Assembly: GCA_023023105.1 (NCBI GenBank)
Contig: CP083824.1
Span: 2,604,001-2,668,000 of the forward strand
DNA from: Enterobacter ludwigii
GTDB lineage: Bacteria; Pseudomonadota; Gammaproteobacteria; Enterobacterales; Enterobacteriaceae
Length of the DNA: 64,000 nt
Reading direction: 5' to 3'
Under the pieces are notes generated by a model. That model searched no databases. It was given only the letters and a program-made list of their open reading frames with translations, and was not told the DNA's origin. The first letter of the stretch is position 1; each line of letters opens with the position of its first letter. Made by a program: the position numbers and the translations under genes. This document shows, one piece after another, positions 17,595 through 25,807 of the stretch.

Positions 17595-19517
17595 TTACTC
17601 ACCTTTGGTCGTAAATTTCTCCTGCACCGCCGCATCAATATCCCCTTTATGTCCCGCTCCCGGTGCCGTGGTACCTGGATTTGTACCGGAGGTATTCAGA
17701 TGCAGCTTACCGCCTGTGGTGATATAACCATCGCCCTCAACAAAGAAGTTAAACTCTTTGCCGATCAGGTTAATCTTGCCGTTAGCATTCAGCTCAATAG
17801 CGCTTTCACCTGAGACCAGCCGCAGCTTCGTCCCGGAAGCAATGACATACTGCTCTACCGCCGCATCCAGCTTGCCTTTACCCGTCAGGATTTCGGTTCC
17901 GCCTTTTACGGCCTGGATTTGGTTTGCTTCCACCCGATGCAATTCATTTTTCTTAACATAATGGCTGCGCTCCCCGCCGACGCTGTGCGTTTCATCGTTT
18001 TTAACGCTGGTATCCATATTGCGCTCGGCCTGGATCCACACCTGCTCTGCACCTGCTTTGTCCTCAAAGCGCAGAGCGTTTGCGTTGTCGACGGAACCGT
18101 CTTTCGTGCGGCTCATAAAGCCCATCTGCGTAGCCGCAGCCGGTAGCGCCCACGGCGGCATGCTCGCGTCGTTATACACGCGGCCGGTAATAATCGGACG
18201 GTCCGGGTCGCCGTTGATAAAGTCCACCACCACCTCATCGCCGACGCGCGGGATTTGTACCCCGCCGTAGCCCTGGCCCGCCCACGCGCTCGACACGCGT
18301 ACCCAGCAGGAGCTGGTGTCATCGCCCTTCGCCAGACGGTCCCAGTGGAATTTCACCTTCACGCGGCCATATTTATCCGTCCAGATACTTTCCCCCTGCG
18401 GTCCCACCACTTTCGCGGTCTGCGGCCCGTAGGTGCGTGGCCATGCCGTGGACTGCAATGGACGGTAGACCACCGCCGACGGGATGACCGTGAAATCGGT
18501 ACGGTGAATGGTTTCCCCCTCGCCGCTGGCATAGCGGTTCTCTTCGAGGTGGTAACCGGCGGCCGTCACCAGATACTCACCGTTATCGCTGAAGAACGGC
18601 GCGTTGGTTAACGTGAAGGTGTGGCCTGGCGCAATTCCTGCCGCCGTCGCGGTGGCCTGAATCTGCTGATGCTCCACCTGCCAGCGCTCCTGGCGTATAC
18701 GGGCATAGAACTCCGCATGCCCTGTCTCTACAAAGCGACCCGGCCAGTCGTAAACGTCGATGCTGCCCGGTTTCGGTGACGCGGGGTTCTGCTGAGCCTG
18801 GAACAACCACGCATTCGGCTTGCGGAAGTCATAATCGTCGAGGCTGTAAATCCCCGGCGTGACGCTGTCTTCCAGCGCCCACTGGCTGATTCCCTCTTCG
18901 TCCGTACTGCCGCCGGACGGAGTCTGGTGGTAAGGAATGACCTCATAGCCACTGAACGGCTGATGCTGCGTCGCGGCGTCGGTAAGCACCAGCGTATGTT
19001 TGTCCGCTTCGTGATTAAAGTGATACGCAATCCCTTCCAGCTCCATCAGACGGCTGATGAAGTCCAGACTGGACTCCTGATACTGCACGCAGTAATCCCA
19101 CACCCGGTAGCTGCCGGTGAGTTTATCCTCAACGTTGACCTGATGCTCACCCAGCAGGGTTTTCACAATCTGTGGCACCGTCTGGCCCTGGAAGATTCGC
19201 AGGTTGCGGTCACGTTTCATCGGCCACAAATCTGGCTCTACCGTTAACTGATAGACCGCATAGCGGGTGCCCGTCAGTTCCACGGCGCTGACCCCCACCC
19301 GTGTGACTTTGCCGTTGATGTAGCGGGAAGTGAGCAGATTCTGCGTCGGAATGGTGACCGTGACCGGCTGCCCCAGCAGTTTACTGCGGTCAATGCGCGC
19401 ATCCGTGCCGAGCAGCGTCAGCGTCAGGGCGAACGATTCGGACATCGCCTCGCGGCCAGAAAGTTTCCAGAAAAGAAGCCCCTCGACCGGGAGCTGAACG
19501 GTAATTCGGTTGAGCAT
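17595..19517 (-). CDS. vgrG: T6SS spike protein VgrG (TssI)
   Basis: 640 residues. N-terminal gp27-like hub (about 1-380, with LNRITVQLPVEG, FISRLMELEGIAYHF), gp5-like OB domain (about 395-470, with DKYGRVKVKFHWDR and CWVRVSSAWAGQGYG...PRVGDEVVVDF), then a C-terminal beta-prism stretch (ETHSVGGERSHYV..., INLIGKEF). The trimer sits on the Hcp tube and carries PAAR-Rhs or other cargo. The short C-terminal tail (NTSGTNPGTTAPGAGHKGDI) has no added enzyme domain, so it is a carrier spike. The only vgrG in the window; lipase and immunity genes lie upstream and the Rhs pair downstream, as expected for a cargo hub. Confidence 0.95.
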   Translation of the reverse strand: MLNRITVQLPVEGLLFWKLSGREAMSESFALTLTLLGTDARIDRSKLLGQPVTVTIPTQNLLTSRYINGKVTRVGVSAVELTGTRYAVYQLTVEPDLWPMKRDRNLRIFQGQTVPQIVKTLLGEHQVNVEDKLTGSYRVWDYCVQYQESSLDFISRLMELEGIAYHFNHEADKHTLVLTDAATQHQPFSGYEVIPYHQTPSGGSTDEEGISQWALEDSVTPGIYSLDDYDFRKPNAWLFQAQQNPASPKPGSIDVYDWPGRFVETGHAEFYARIRQERWQVEHQQIQATATAAGIAPGHTFTLTNAPFFSDNGEYLVTAAGYHLEENRYASGEGETIHRTDFTVIPSAVVYRPLQSTAWPRTYGPQTAKVVGPQGESIWTDKYGRVKVKFHWDRLAKGDDTSSCWVRVSSAWAGQGYGGVQIPRVGDEVVVDFINGDPDRPIITGRVYNDASMPPWALPAAATQMGFMSRTKDGSVDNANALRFEDKAGAEQVWIQAERNMDTSVKNDETHSVGGERSHYVKKNELHRVEANQIQAVKGGTEILTGKGKLDAAVEQYVIASGTKLRLVSGESAIELNANGKINLIGKEFNFFVEGDGYITTGGKLHLNTSGTNPGTTAPGAGHKGDIDAAVQEKFTTKGE

Positions 19518-19615
19518 AATCGTTAATCCATATGGCTTATGCGATGTAGATAATTACGGCAATAAACGTACGATGATAATGACTATTCTGAATCAGACTT
19601 GATATTCACAGAACA

Positions 19616-20056
19616 CTATTTTTTCATTACAAATATGAGCGAACCAATTTTCACTATTTCAGAAAAAACAAACAGCGTGATATTGAGAGGGATAACACTC
19701 TTTCCCAGACCGACTATAATCATTGGGAACAAGGTCACCGAACAACTCATGGTGAGCAGGCGTAGTACTTCCTGCGCCAGAGCAAACCGGACGGCATATC
19801 GGTGCGTTGTGAAAAAAAACCAGGCAGAGAAGCATAATGAAACCGGCCACAGAAGGTAAACGAGGTAAAAAAGCCCCGCCAATAAACCGTTTACCCCTCC
19901 TGCTATCAGCATAAAGATAATGACACCAAAGTTTCCGCCTGTAGAATCCCACCATGACTGAAGCAAGTGGTATGGGCCAATTGAATAAAACACAATACCA
20001 ATGACATCCATAATGCCCCAGAAATAGAATATTTTATTTTTCGCGGTTATATTCAC
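19616..20056 (-). CDS. Four-helix membrane protein, cargo-associated (copy B)
   Basis: 146 residues, four predicted membrane helices, starting at GTG 20056 that overlaps the stop of the preceding ankyrin gene by GTGA. It resembles the product of 21622-22071 in layout and motifs (K-x-F-x-F-W-G-x-M-D near the start; F-A-L-A-Q-E-V-L-R-L-L versus L-A-L-F-Q-E-V-F-R-L-I; a late F-S-E-I-V-K helix), so the two are paralogues. Family not recognised. Its repeated pairing with an ankyrin immunity lipoprotein suggests a second component of protection against the lipase, perhaps in the inner membrane; inference only. Confidence 0.65.
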   Translation of the reverse strand: MNITAKNKIFYFWGIMDVIGIVFYSIGPYHLLQSWWDSTGGNFGVIIFMLIAGGVNGLLAGLFYLVYLLWPVSLCFSAWFFFTTHRYAVRFALAQEVLRLLTMSCSVTLFPMIIVGLGKSVIPLNITLFVFSEIVKIGSLIFVMKK

Positions 20057-20820
20057 TCAAACCCTCTTTTGACCGGATCTGGTGGCCACTTACCACCATG
20101 TCGAATAAGTGATTCTTTAATAGCAATAAGGTCTTTATACTCGTCGCTGTCTTTTTTAGCCCTATCCAGATAACGTTGAAGTTGATTACTCACCGTCCAG
20201 CCATTCTTGGCTTTGATTTCAGTATCAGCACCACGATTCAATAGTAGCATGACGTGCTCATAAGCATGGTAATTTAAGGCTTCAAACAATAATGAGCTAT
20301 TAAGTGAGTCGGTGACGTTAATGTCAGCCCCCCGATCTAACATAACAACGAGAGTGTCAGTAGTTTGAGCTTTGATGGTTTCAAATATTATGGGTTCATG
20401 AAATGTCTTGTCTTCAGCAACGGGTGATAATCCACCATCCAGCATCGCCTTTATCCAGTCACCACTGTCCGCCATAAGAACAAATTCTGCCGGGCTACTT
20501 TTTCCATTAGGCCTTGGTTGAAGCGGGTCGGCCCCAGCCCTTATCAGTTCCGTAACAATCTGTAGGCGCGGTTGCGTTTTCTTATCATAGAGCGTATTCA
20601 TCAGCGCCCAAAAGAGCAACGTCATATCACGCTGACCAGGCTTGTTGAGATCGGTTCCCGTTAGGTGTTTTTTAACTTCATCTATCTTGCCGCTCTCAAT
20701 AGCCTGAGCCAGAACAAGTTGCTGACCGCTGAAGTAGTCTTGTGGATTTTGATCTGTATTCTGTCTACATCCCTGTAACAGAAGGATGAAAATCAGTATT
20801 AGACGAGCGGTGAGATTCAT
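20053..20820 (-). CDS. Ankyrin-repeat lipoprotein, Tle immunity type (copy 3)
   Basis: 255 residues with a lipoprotein leader (LILIFILLLQGC) and ankyrin repeats, e.g. LIRAGADPLQ, MLDRGADINVTDSLN and LLNRGADTEIKAKNGWT. Conserved head NPQDYFSGQQLVLAQAIESG and tail HGGKWPPDPVK are shared with the two neighbouring copies. Ankyrin lipoproteins of this kind act as periplasmic immunity to T6SS lipase effectors in Enterobacter. This copy is furthest from the lipase gene, so it may recognise a different lipase allele. Confidence 0.82.
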   Translation of the reverse strand: MNLTARLILIFILLLQGCRQNTDQNPQDYFSGQQLVLAQAIESGKIDEVKKHLTGTDLNKPGQRDMTLLFWALMNTLYDKKTQPRLQIVTELIRAGADPLQPRPNGKSSPAEFVLMADSGDWIKAMLDGGLSPVAEDKTFHEPIIFETIKAQTTDTLVVMLDRGADINVTDSLNSSLLFEALNYHAYEHVMLLLNRGADTEIKAKNGWTVSNQLQRYLDRAKKDSDEYKDLIAIKESLIRHGGKWPPDPVKRGFE

Positions 20821-20834
20821 GTTCTTTATGTTGC

Positions 20835-21590
20835 CTATTTAACCGGTGCAGGCGGCCACTTCCCGCCATGCGCAACGACAGCATCTTTTATTTTTATTAA
20901 CATCTTATATTCATCACTATCTTTTTCTTCCACATTAAGCAGTCTCTGCAATTGATTTACCATCGTCCATCCATTATCGGCCCTAATCTCAGGGTCAGCG
21001 CCACGCTCTAATAAAAGGAAAACGTGATCATACGCATGATAATTCAAGACTTCAAATAGCAGCGTACTGCCTAACGAGTTAACTGTGTTTATATCTGCAC
21101 CATAATCCAACATTACTTTTAACGTTTCAGTATTTTTAGCCTTTATTGACTGGAAAACAATTGGCTTATCAAATGTTTTATCCTTTGCATTAGGCGACAA
21201 TCCACCATCAAGCAGCGCTTCAATCCATACACCGCTATCGGCCATGAGGACAAACTCTGCAGGACTACTTTTACCTTTAGAACGTGGCTGGAGTGGATCC
21301 GCCCCCGCCTTGACTAAAAGGGTTACAATCTTTAGTCGATTAGCAGTCTTCTTTTCATACATTGTATTGCCTAATGCCCAAAAGAGCAGCGTCATGTCCT
21401 CTTTACCAGGTTTGTTGAGTTCAGTTGTTGCCACAAGTTTTTTTACATGACTCGTATCGCCACGCTCAATTGCCTCAGCCAGAATAAGTTGTGAACCACT
21501 GAAATAATCCCGGGGGCCCATCTCTACATCCCAATTGCACCCTGGTAAAAGGATTACTATTACTAACACGAAAAAATTTCGAAGAATCAT
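20835..21590 (-). CDS. Ankyrin-repeat lipoprotein, Tle immunity type (copy 2)
   Basis: 251 residues from the ATG at 21590 (MILRNFFVLVIVILLPGCNW), which places a clean lipobox LLPGC; the open frame extends 19 codons further up without leader features. It has the same architecture as the flanking copies: DYFSGSQLILAEAIERGD, LVKAGADPLQPRSKGKSSPA, ADSG.WIEALLDGGLSP, LDYGADINTVNSLGSTLLF, RGADPEIRADNGWT, HGGKWPPAPVK. Predicted periplasmic, membrane-tethered binder of a lipase effector. It lies 31 bp after the first four-helix membrane gene and 14 bp before copy 3, in one transcription unit. Confidence 0.82.
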   Translation of the reverse strand: MILRNFFVLVIVILLPGCNWDVEMGPRDYFSGSQLILAEAIERGDTSHVKKLVATTELNKPGKEDMTLLFWALGNTMYEKKTANRLKIVTLLVKAGADPLQPRSKGKSSPAEFVLMADSGVWIEALLDGGLSPNAKDKTFDKPIVFQSIKAKNTETLKVMLDYGADINTVNSLGSTLLFEVLNYHAYDHVFLLLERGADPEIRADNGWTMVNQLQRLLNVEEKDSDEYKMLIKIKDAVVAHGGKWPPAPVK

Positions 21591-21621
21591 TCGCCCCTCA
21601 ATGCTTGATAAAAGCACTATT

Positions 21622-22071
21622 TTACGCAGAAACTCCCTTCTGCACATATTTATAATATTTTAGGGAGTACAATTTTAGCGTTTCGGAGATTATGAATAAA
21701 ATAAGGTTAACCCAAACATTCGAGATACCAGTAACGCCCACCAGCAACGGGAATAATGAAAGGGAACAACGGAATGATATCAATCGAAAAACTTCTTGAA
21801 ACAGAGCCAACTTAACTGCCCAGTGCTTCCGTTTAAAGAAAAGAATTGCTGAGACAACAAAAGAAAGCAGAAGTCCCAGATCCAGTATAAAAAGGATCAT
21901 TACGAATATGCCTGGTACTACAGCGTTGTGTGCATACCATAGATCAATAAATGATTGGGCATCCGAAATGACAGGTATTCTTCCCATTCGTACTGAGTTA
22001 ACACAATAGAGTATGATGGCAAGAATATCCATACCCCCCCAGAAAAAGAACACCTTATCTTTTCCAGTCAT
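21622..22071 (-). CDS. Four-helix membrane protein, cargo-associated (copy A)
   Basis: 149 residues from ATG 22071 (MTGKDKVFFFWGGMDILAII), four predicted transmembrane helices, no known motif. Paralogue of the 19616-20056 product. It lies between ankyrin copies 1 and 2, so the array reads lipase, ankyrin, membrane, ankyrin, ankyrin, membrane. Function unknown; repeated association hints at an immunity accessory. An upstream in-frame ATG at 22110 would overlap the previous gene and was not chosen. Confidence 0.65.
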   Translation of the reverse strand: MTGKDKVFFFWGGMDILAIILYCVNSVRMGRIPVISDAQSFIDLWYAHNAVVPGIFVMILFILDLGLLLSFVVSAILFFKRKHWAVKLALFQEVFRLISFRCSLSLFPLLVGVTGISNVWVNLILFIISETLKLYSLKYYKYVQKGVSA

Positions 22072-22085
22072 ATCCTGCTCATCTC

Positions 22086-22847
22086 TTATTTTACTGGCGC
22101 AGGTGGCCATTTACCGCCGTGCTTAATTAATTCTTCTTTTATCTTATTTAGGATTTGATAGTGCTCGTCATCTTCTTTTGTATCAGTTAAAAGACGCTCA
22201 AGTTGATTACCTAAAGTCCAGCCACCTTTGCCAGGAATTGTAGGATCTGCACCACTATCCAGTAATAACAGTACATGCTCGTATTTACCGTAATCCATTG
22301 CATACATTAGTAAAGTATCTCCGAGCGAGTCGGTGACGTTGATATTTGCTCCTCTGTCAATCATGACCTTTAGTGTCCTGGTATTTTTTGCTTCAAGCGT
22401 GTTGAATATTATTGGCTTATTGAAAGTCTTATCTTTAGCATCTGTCGATAAGCCACCATCTAACATTGCTTTTATCCATTCACCATTATCACTTTTCAGA
22501 ACAAATTCAGCCGGGCTGCTATCACCTTTCTGAGTTTGCTGGAGTGGATCCGCTCCACTCTTTACCAGATCAGTTATTATTTTTAATTTCGAGACAGAAT
22601 TTCGATCGTTTATTGAGCATCCAACAGCCCAGAACAGCAGAGTCATATCATGTTGCCCTGGTTTGTTGAGCTCGGTTTTTGGGGCAAGTTTGTTAACTTC
22701 TTCGAACTTGCCACTTTCAATAGCCTTCGCCAAAGTAAGCTGATCTCCGTTGAAGTAATCCTGTGGTTTTAAATCCATATTTGGCTTACACCCCTGAACC
22801 GTGAAAATAAAAATAAACATCAGGCTTGTTAAAACATACGTCTTCAC
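22086..22847 (-). CDS. Ankyrin-repeat lipoprotein, immunity to the adjacent lipase (copy 1)
   Basis: 253 residues from GTG 22847, chosen because CAGGAG precedes it, it overlaps the lipase stop by GTGA, and it gives a short leader FIFIFTVQGC with a lipobox. Repeats: LVKSGADPLQQTQKG, IDRGANINVTDSLGDTLL, LLDSGADPTIPGKGGWT; tail HGGKWPPAPVK. As the copy coupled to the lipase, it is the likely cognate immunity protein: it would bind the lipase in the periplasm and block entry of sibling-delivered enzyme. Confidence 0.85.
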   Translation of the reverse strand: MKTYVLTSLMFIFIFTVQGCKPNMDLKPQDYFNGDQLTLAKAIESGKFEEVNKLAPKTELNKPGQHDMTLLFWAVGCSINDRNSVSKLKIITDLVKSGADPLQQTQKGDSSPAEFVLKSDNGEWIKAMLDGGLSTDAKDKTFNKPIIFNTLEAKNTRTLKVMIDRGANINVTDSLGDTLLMYAMDYGKYEHVLLLLDSGADPTIPGKGGWTLGNQLERLLTDTKEDDEHYQILNKIKEELIKHGGKWPPAPVK

Positions 22848-24313
22848 AAACGACTCCTGATAATCGAAATGTCTTCGTCTTTTTGTTGTTCTATACAATC
22901 AATAGCTTGATTGATCCCATGCTTGTCAAATGCTCCACCCACACCACCGGGTAAATCGTGAGGTATTCCAGCAGCGTTTGGAAGCATCGCAGAAAGTTCT
23001 TCCTTAAGCAGGAAACTTCCAGGTCCATATTCTTTCATTATCTGAATATCCTCTAATGGATTAACCTCCTGAAGCTTCGTCAAGAGTTCTCCTTTAACCC
23101 GATAGGCCTGAATGTTATCCGGACTTCCAACAATCTTGCCGCCATATTTTTTTACGGTACTACTATTTAGCCCGGCAGCATTAAAAGTCCATCCAGCTTT
23201 ACCACCAGCAATTGAAGTTGCGGAAGCCATTCCACCACCTAATGAGTGCCCAGCAATATCAATATTCTGACCAGACCTTGCCAGTCTATTACCAATCAAT
23301 ACTGCCTTCCTATAATATTCCGCACTCATTCCAGCACCCTGCGAAAAATTATTTTTCCAGTCTTCCCCATTTTTAATTAATTGTGCACCTTCATCCCCCT
23401 TCATCCAAGAAATTATCTCTTCCTTGGATGTAATTTCCGGCGCCCGGGACCCCCTAAATACCAAGGTAGGGTTCATATCATTACCAAAAATATCAGGGTC
23501 AGGTTGATAGACGCGCGCCAGAAAGTCGGGACCGACTTTTTTGTCGTAAAGCATATCGTTCGAGAGATAAAATTTATTCAACATCGCATTATCATTACTA
23601 ATATCCTTCCACCCCTCCGGCACGCCCGGCGTTGATTCCAGCGGGTTTACGGTCTTATAAACATTTTCCGCAAGCTTCGCTTTCTCCACGGCAATATTAT
23701 TCGCCGCTAACCGTTTAGCCGCGATCTGCGCATCCGGGTAGAGACTGTTGCTTCCCTTCGCAATCAGATCCTTACGTGCCTGCCAACGCTCTGCCTTGGT
23801 CATCTCCTGCAGTTGCGCCGCGTAGGTTTTACCGTCTTTGCCCGGTGTCGGCTTATCCGGCATCTGTGCCGTTTTGGATTTCACAACCTGCTTCGGCAGC
23901 ACTGTTGGCGCAGGGCGAGAACCATAGGTTCGCACCATCGTTTCGTAACGATCGACAATGGTACTTACCGGGTACCAGCCCAGACCGTTCAACGAGGCGG
24001 CCTGCAGACGGCCATCGGCATTGATATAAAACATCTCCGTCACCGACGACCAGTTGCGATAGCTCTCGTCGATAGCAACGACCCTGCCCATATCAAGATC
24101 CTGCACAATCAGCTTACGGGTATCACGCCCTGACTGATAAGGATTCGCGCCAGTGATGGCGTGCAGCAAATCGTAGCGTGTGAACAGGGAGCGCAGCGAA
24201 TTGTCAGGAACCGACATAATCCACTGCCCGGCAACGGACGGGCGGGTAATTTTCGCAAAAAGCGCTGGCGAGACATTCTCGTTGAAAAGATAGACAAACT
24301 TAATGTTATACAT
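22844..24313 (-). CDS. tle: T6SS lipase effector (Tle family)
   Basis: 489 residues. A GxSxG nucleophile elbow, IAGHSLGGGMAS, places Ser near 357, as in alpha/beta-hydrolase phospholipases; the segment TLVFRGSRAPE before it is the typical preceding strand of class 3-type lipases. The N-terminal third (LFTRYDLLHAITG..., about 1-130) lacks enzyme motifs and may dock on VgrG; a Pro/Lys linker and helical part follow (about 130-220). Known role of the class: hydrolysis of prey membrane phospholipids from the periplasm. No signal peptide, as expected for T6SS cargo. Followed by its ankyrin immunity gene. Similar to the lipase I remember from the E. cloacae T6SS-1 locus. Confidence 0.88.
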   Translation of the reverse strand: MYNIKFVYLFNENVSPALFAKITRPSVAGQWIMSVPDNSLRSLFTRYDLLHAITGANPYQSGRDTRKLIVQDLDMGRVVAIDESYRNWSSVTEMFYINADGRLQAASLNGLGWYPVSTIVDRYETMVRTYGSRPAPTVLPKQVVKSKTAQMPDKPTPGKDGKTYAAQLQEMTKAERWQARKDLIAKGSNSLYPDAQIAAKRLAANNIAVEKAKLAENVYKTVNPLESTPGVPEGWKDISNDNAMLNKFYLSNDMLYDKKVGPDFLARVYQPDPDIFGNDMNPTLVFRGSRAPEITSKEEIISWMKGDEGAQLIKNGEDWKNNFSQGAGMSAEYYRKAVLIGNRLARSGQNIDIAGHSLGGGMASATSIAGGKAGWTFNAAGLNSSTVKKYGGKIVGSPDNIQAYRVKGELLTKLQEVNPLEDIQIMKEYGPGSFLLKEELSAMLPNAAGIPHDLPGGVGGAFDKHGINQAIDCIEQQKDEDISIIRSRL

Positions 24314-24349
24314 TCGCTCCGTCCTGTTACCTGCCCCTGTCTACCTTAC

Positions 24350-25783
24350 TTATGGATTCACCAGCCAGGTGCCAGGCTTCGCAATATCCAGCGTCTGGGT
24401 ACGGGTTCTTCCATTCCCTTCCAGTTCAATTCTGATCTCACCCGCCGGCAATTTCAGCGATGCATAACCGTTGGTCGCCGGACGCAGCGCTTTTGTCTCG
24501 CCGTTCACTTTCAACGTCTCGCCATCAAGAATGCGAATGTAAACCAGGGCAATCGGGCTGGCTTCAACCGGTGGCGGGCTCGGTTGCGCGGTCTCAGGCG
24601 TTGCCGCTGGCTCGCTCACCTTCTCGGTTTCAGGTTTTACTTCTGGCGCGTTAGATGCGGTTTCCGTCGGGCGAGACGCTTCCGGCGCTTGTGCGGCCTG
24701 CTCCGGCGCATCATGGCCGCCGCTAAACAGCATCGCTCCGGCGACAACACCTACCAGCACACCTGCGGCAACCATCCCAGGGATCTTGTAGCGACGCCAG
24801 TCGAGTACAGAAGCCGGTTTTTCCTCTTCCACCGGAACCAGCATCGTGCCAGGTTTTTTCGCCGTCAGCACGTCGTTGATACCGGCGACCGGCATCTCAA
24901 TCAGCGCGGCAAACTCGTCGATGGACTGCGGACGGTCTTCCATGTGCAGCGACAGCGCGCGGTCAATGGCCTGCAGCAGTGGAATGGAATAGCCCAGCGG
25001 CATCAACTCGACCAGCGGTTTGCAGGTGTCCTGGATCGAACGCACCACGCTGACTGGCGGCGGTGAACCCACGATTAGCGTACGCAACACCGCACCGAGG
25101 GCATAAATATCTGTCCACGGGCCCTGCTCGCTTTCGTTGTCGTCGGTGTACTGCTCAATGGGCGCAAAACCCGGGCGCAACATGGTTTCCGTTTCGTCAG
25201 AAAGGTTACCAATGGTGCGACGTGCGGAGCCGAAATCGAGCAGTACCGGCAGACCGTTCTCCTGAATTTGAATGTTATCCAGGGAGATGTCGCGGTGCAG
25301 ATAGCCTTCGTCATGGATGGTCTTAATCGCGCCAAACAGCATCGGCAGCGTACGACGGATCCAGGCCTCGTTAATCAGCTCCGGCTTTTCTTCACGCAGG
25401 CGAGAAAGCGTGGTACCGCTGTAAAACAGCGTCCCCATATAGGCCGTGTCGTTTTGTACCCAAAAACGCAGGACGTGCAGCAGGTTCGGGTGGTTAAAAC
25501 GCGCCAGCAGACGAGCCTCCTGAATAAAGCTATTCAGGCCTGCGGAAAAGGCTTTGCCAAAGCGCTCACTGCGCAGCACGAGGGTCATGTCATCGCCACG
25601 CACGGCGAGCGAAGAAGGCATAAATTCTTTGATAGCGATAGTGCGTTCGAGCTGATGATCCCACGCGCGATAGACGATGCCGAATCCACCGCCGCCGATC
25701 ACCTCTTTGATTTCAAACTCGTTGAAGCGATACCCGACCGGGAGCGCGTTTGGAACAGTCCGATTGTTATCATTATCCGTCAT
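24350..25783 (-). CDS. T6SS serine/threonine protein kinase (PpkA-like)
   Basis: 477 residues. Hanks-type kinase domain (about 22-295): glycine loop GGGGFG (30-35), Lys52 in AIKEF, catalytic HRDISLDN (163-170), DFG (183-185) and GPWTDIYALG. After a linker comes one transmembrane helix (about 335-353), a Pro/Glu-rich segment (about 355-415) and a small C-terminal beta domain ending GTWLVNP, which should be periplasmic. In T6SS clusters such kinases phosphorylate the FHA protein to trigger assembly, opposed by PppA. Here PpkA lies next to clpV, while pppA and the FHA gene are 8 kb upstream in the same direction. All catalytic residues are present. Confidence 0.9.
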   Translation of the reverse strand: MTDNDNNRTVPNALPVGYRFNEFEIKEVIGGGGFGIVYRAWDHQLERTIAIKEFMPSSLAVRGDDMTLVLRSERFGKAFSAGLNSFIQEARLLARFNHPNLLHVLRFWVQNDTAYMGTLFYSGTTLSRLREEKPELINEAWIRRTLPMLFGAIKTIHDEGYLHRDISLDNIQIQENGLPVLLDFGSARRTIGNLSDETETMLRPGFAPIEQYTDDNESEQGPWTDIYALGAVLRTLIVGSPPPVSVVRSIQDTCKPLVELMPLGYSIPLLQAIDRALSLHMEDRPQSIDEFAALIEMPVAGINDVLTAKKPGTMLVPVEEEKPASVLDWRRYKIPGMVAAGVLVGVVAGAMLFSGGHDAPEQAAQAPEASRPTETASNAPEVKPETEKVSEPAATPETAQPSPPPVEASPIALVYIRILDGETLKVNGETKALRPATNGYASLKLPAGEIRIELEGNGRTRTQTLDIAKPGTWLVNP

Positions 25784-25807
25784 CTTTTACAGTTCTCTTG
25801 ATGATTA

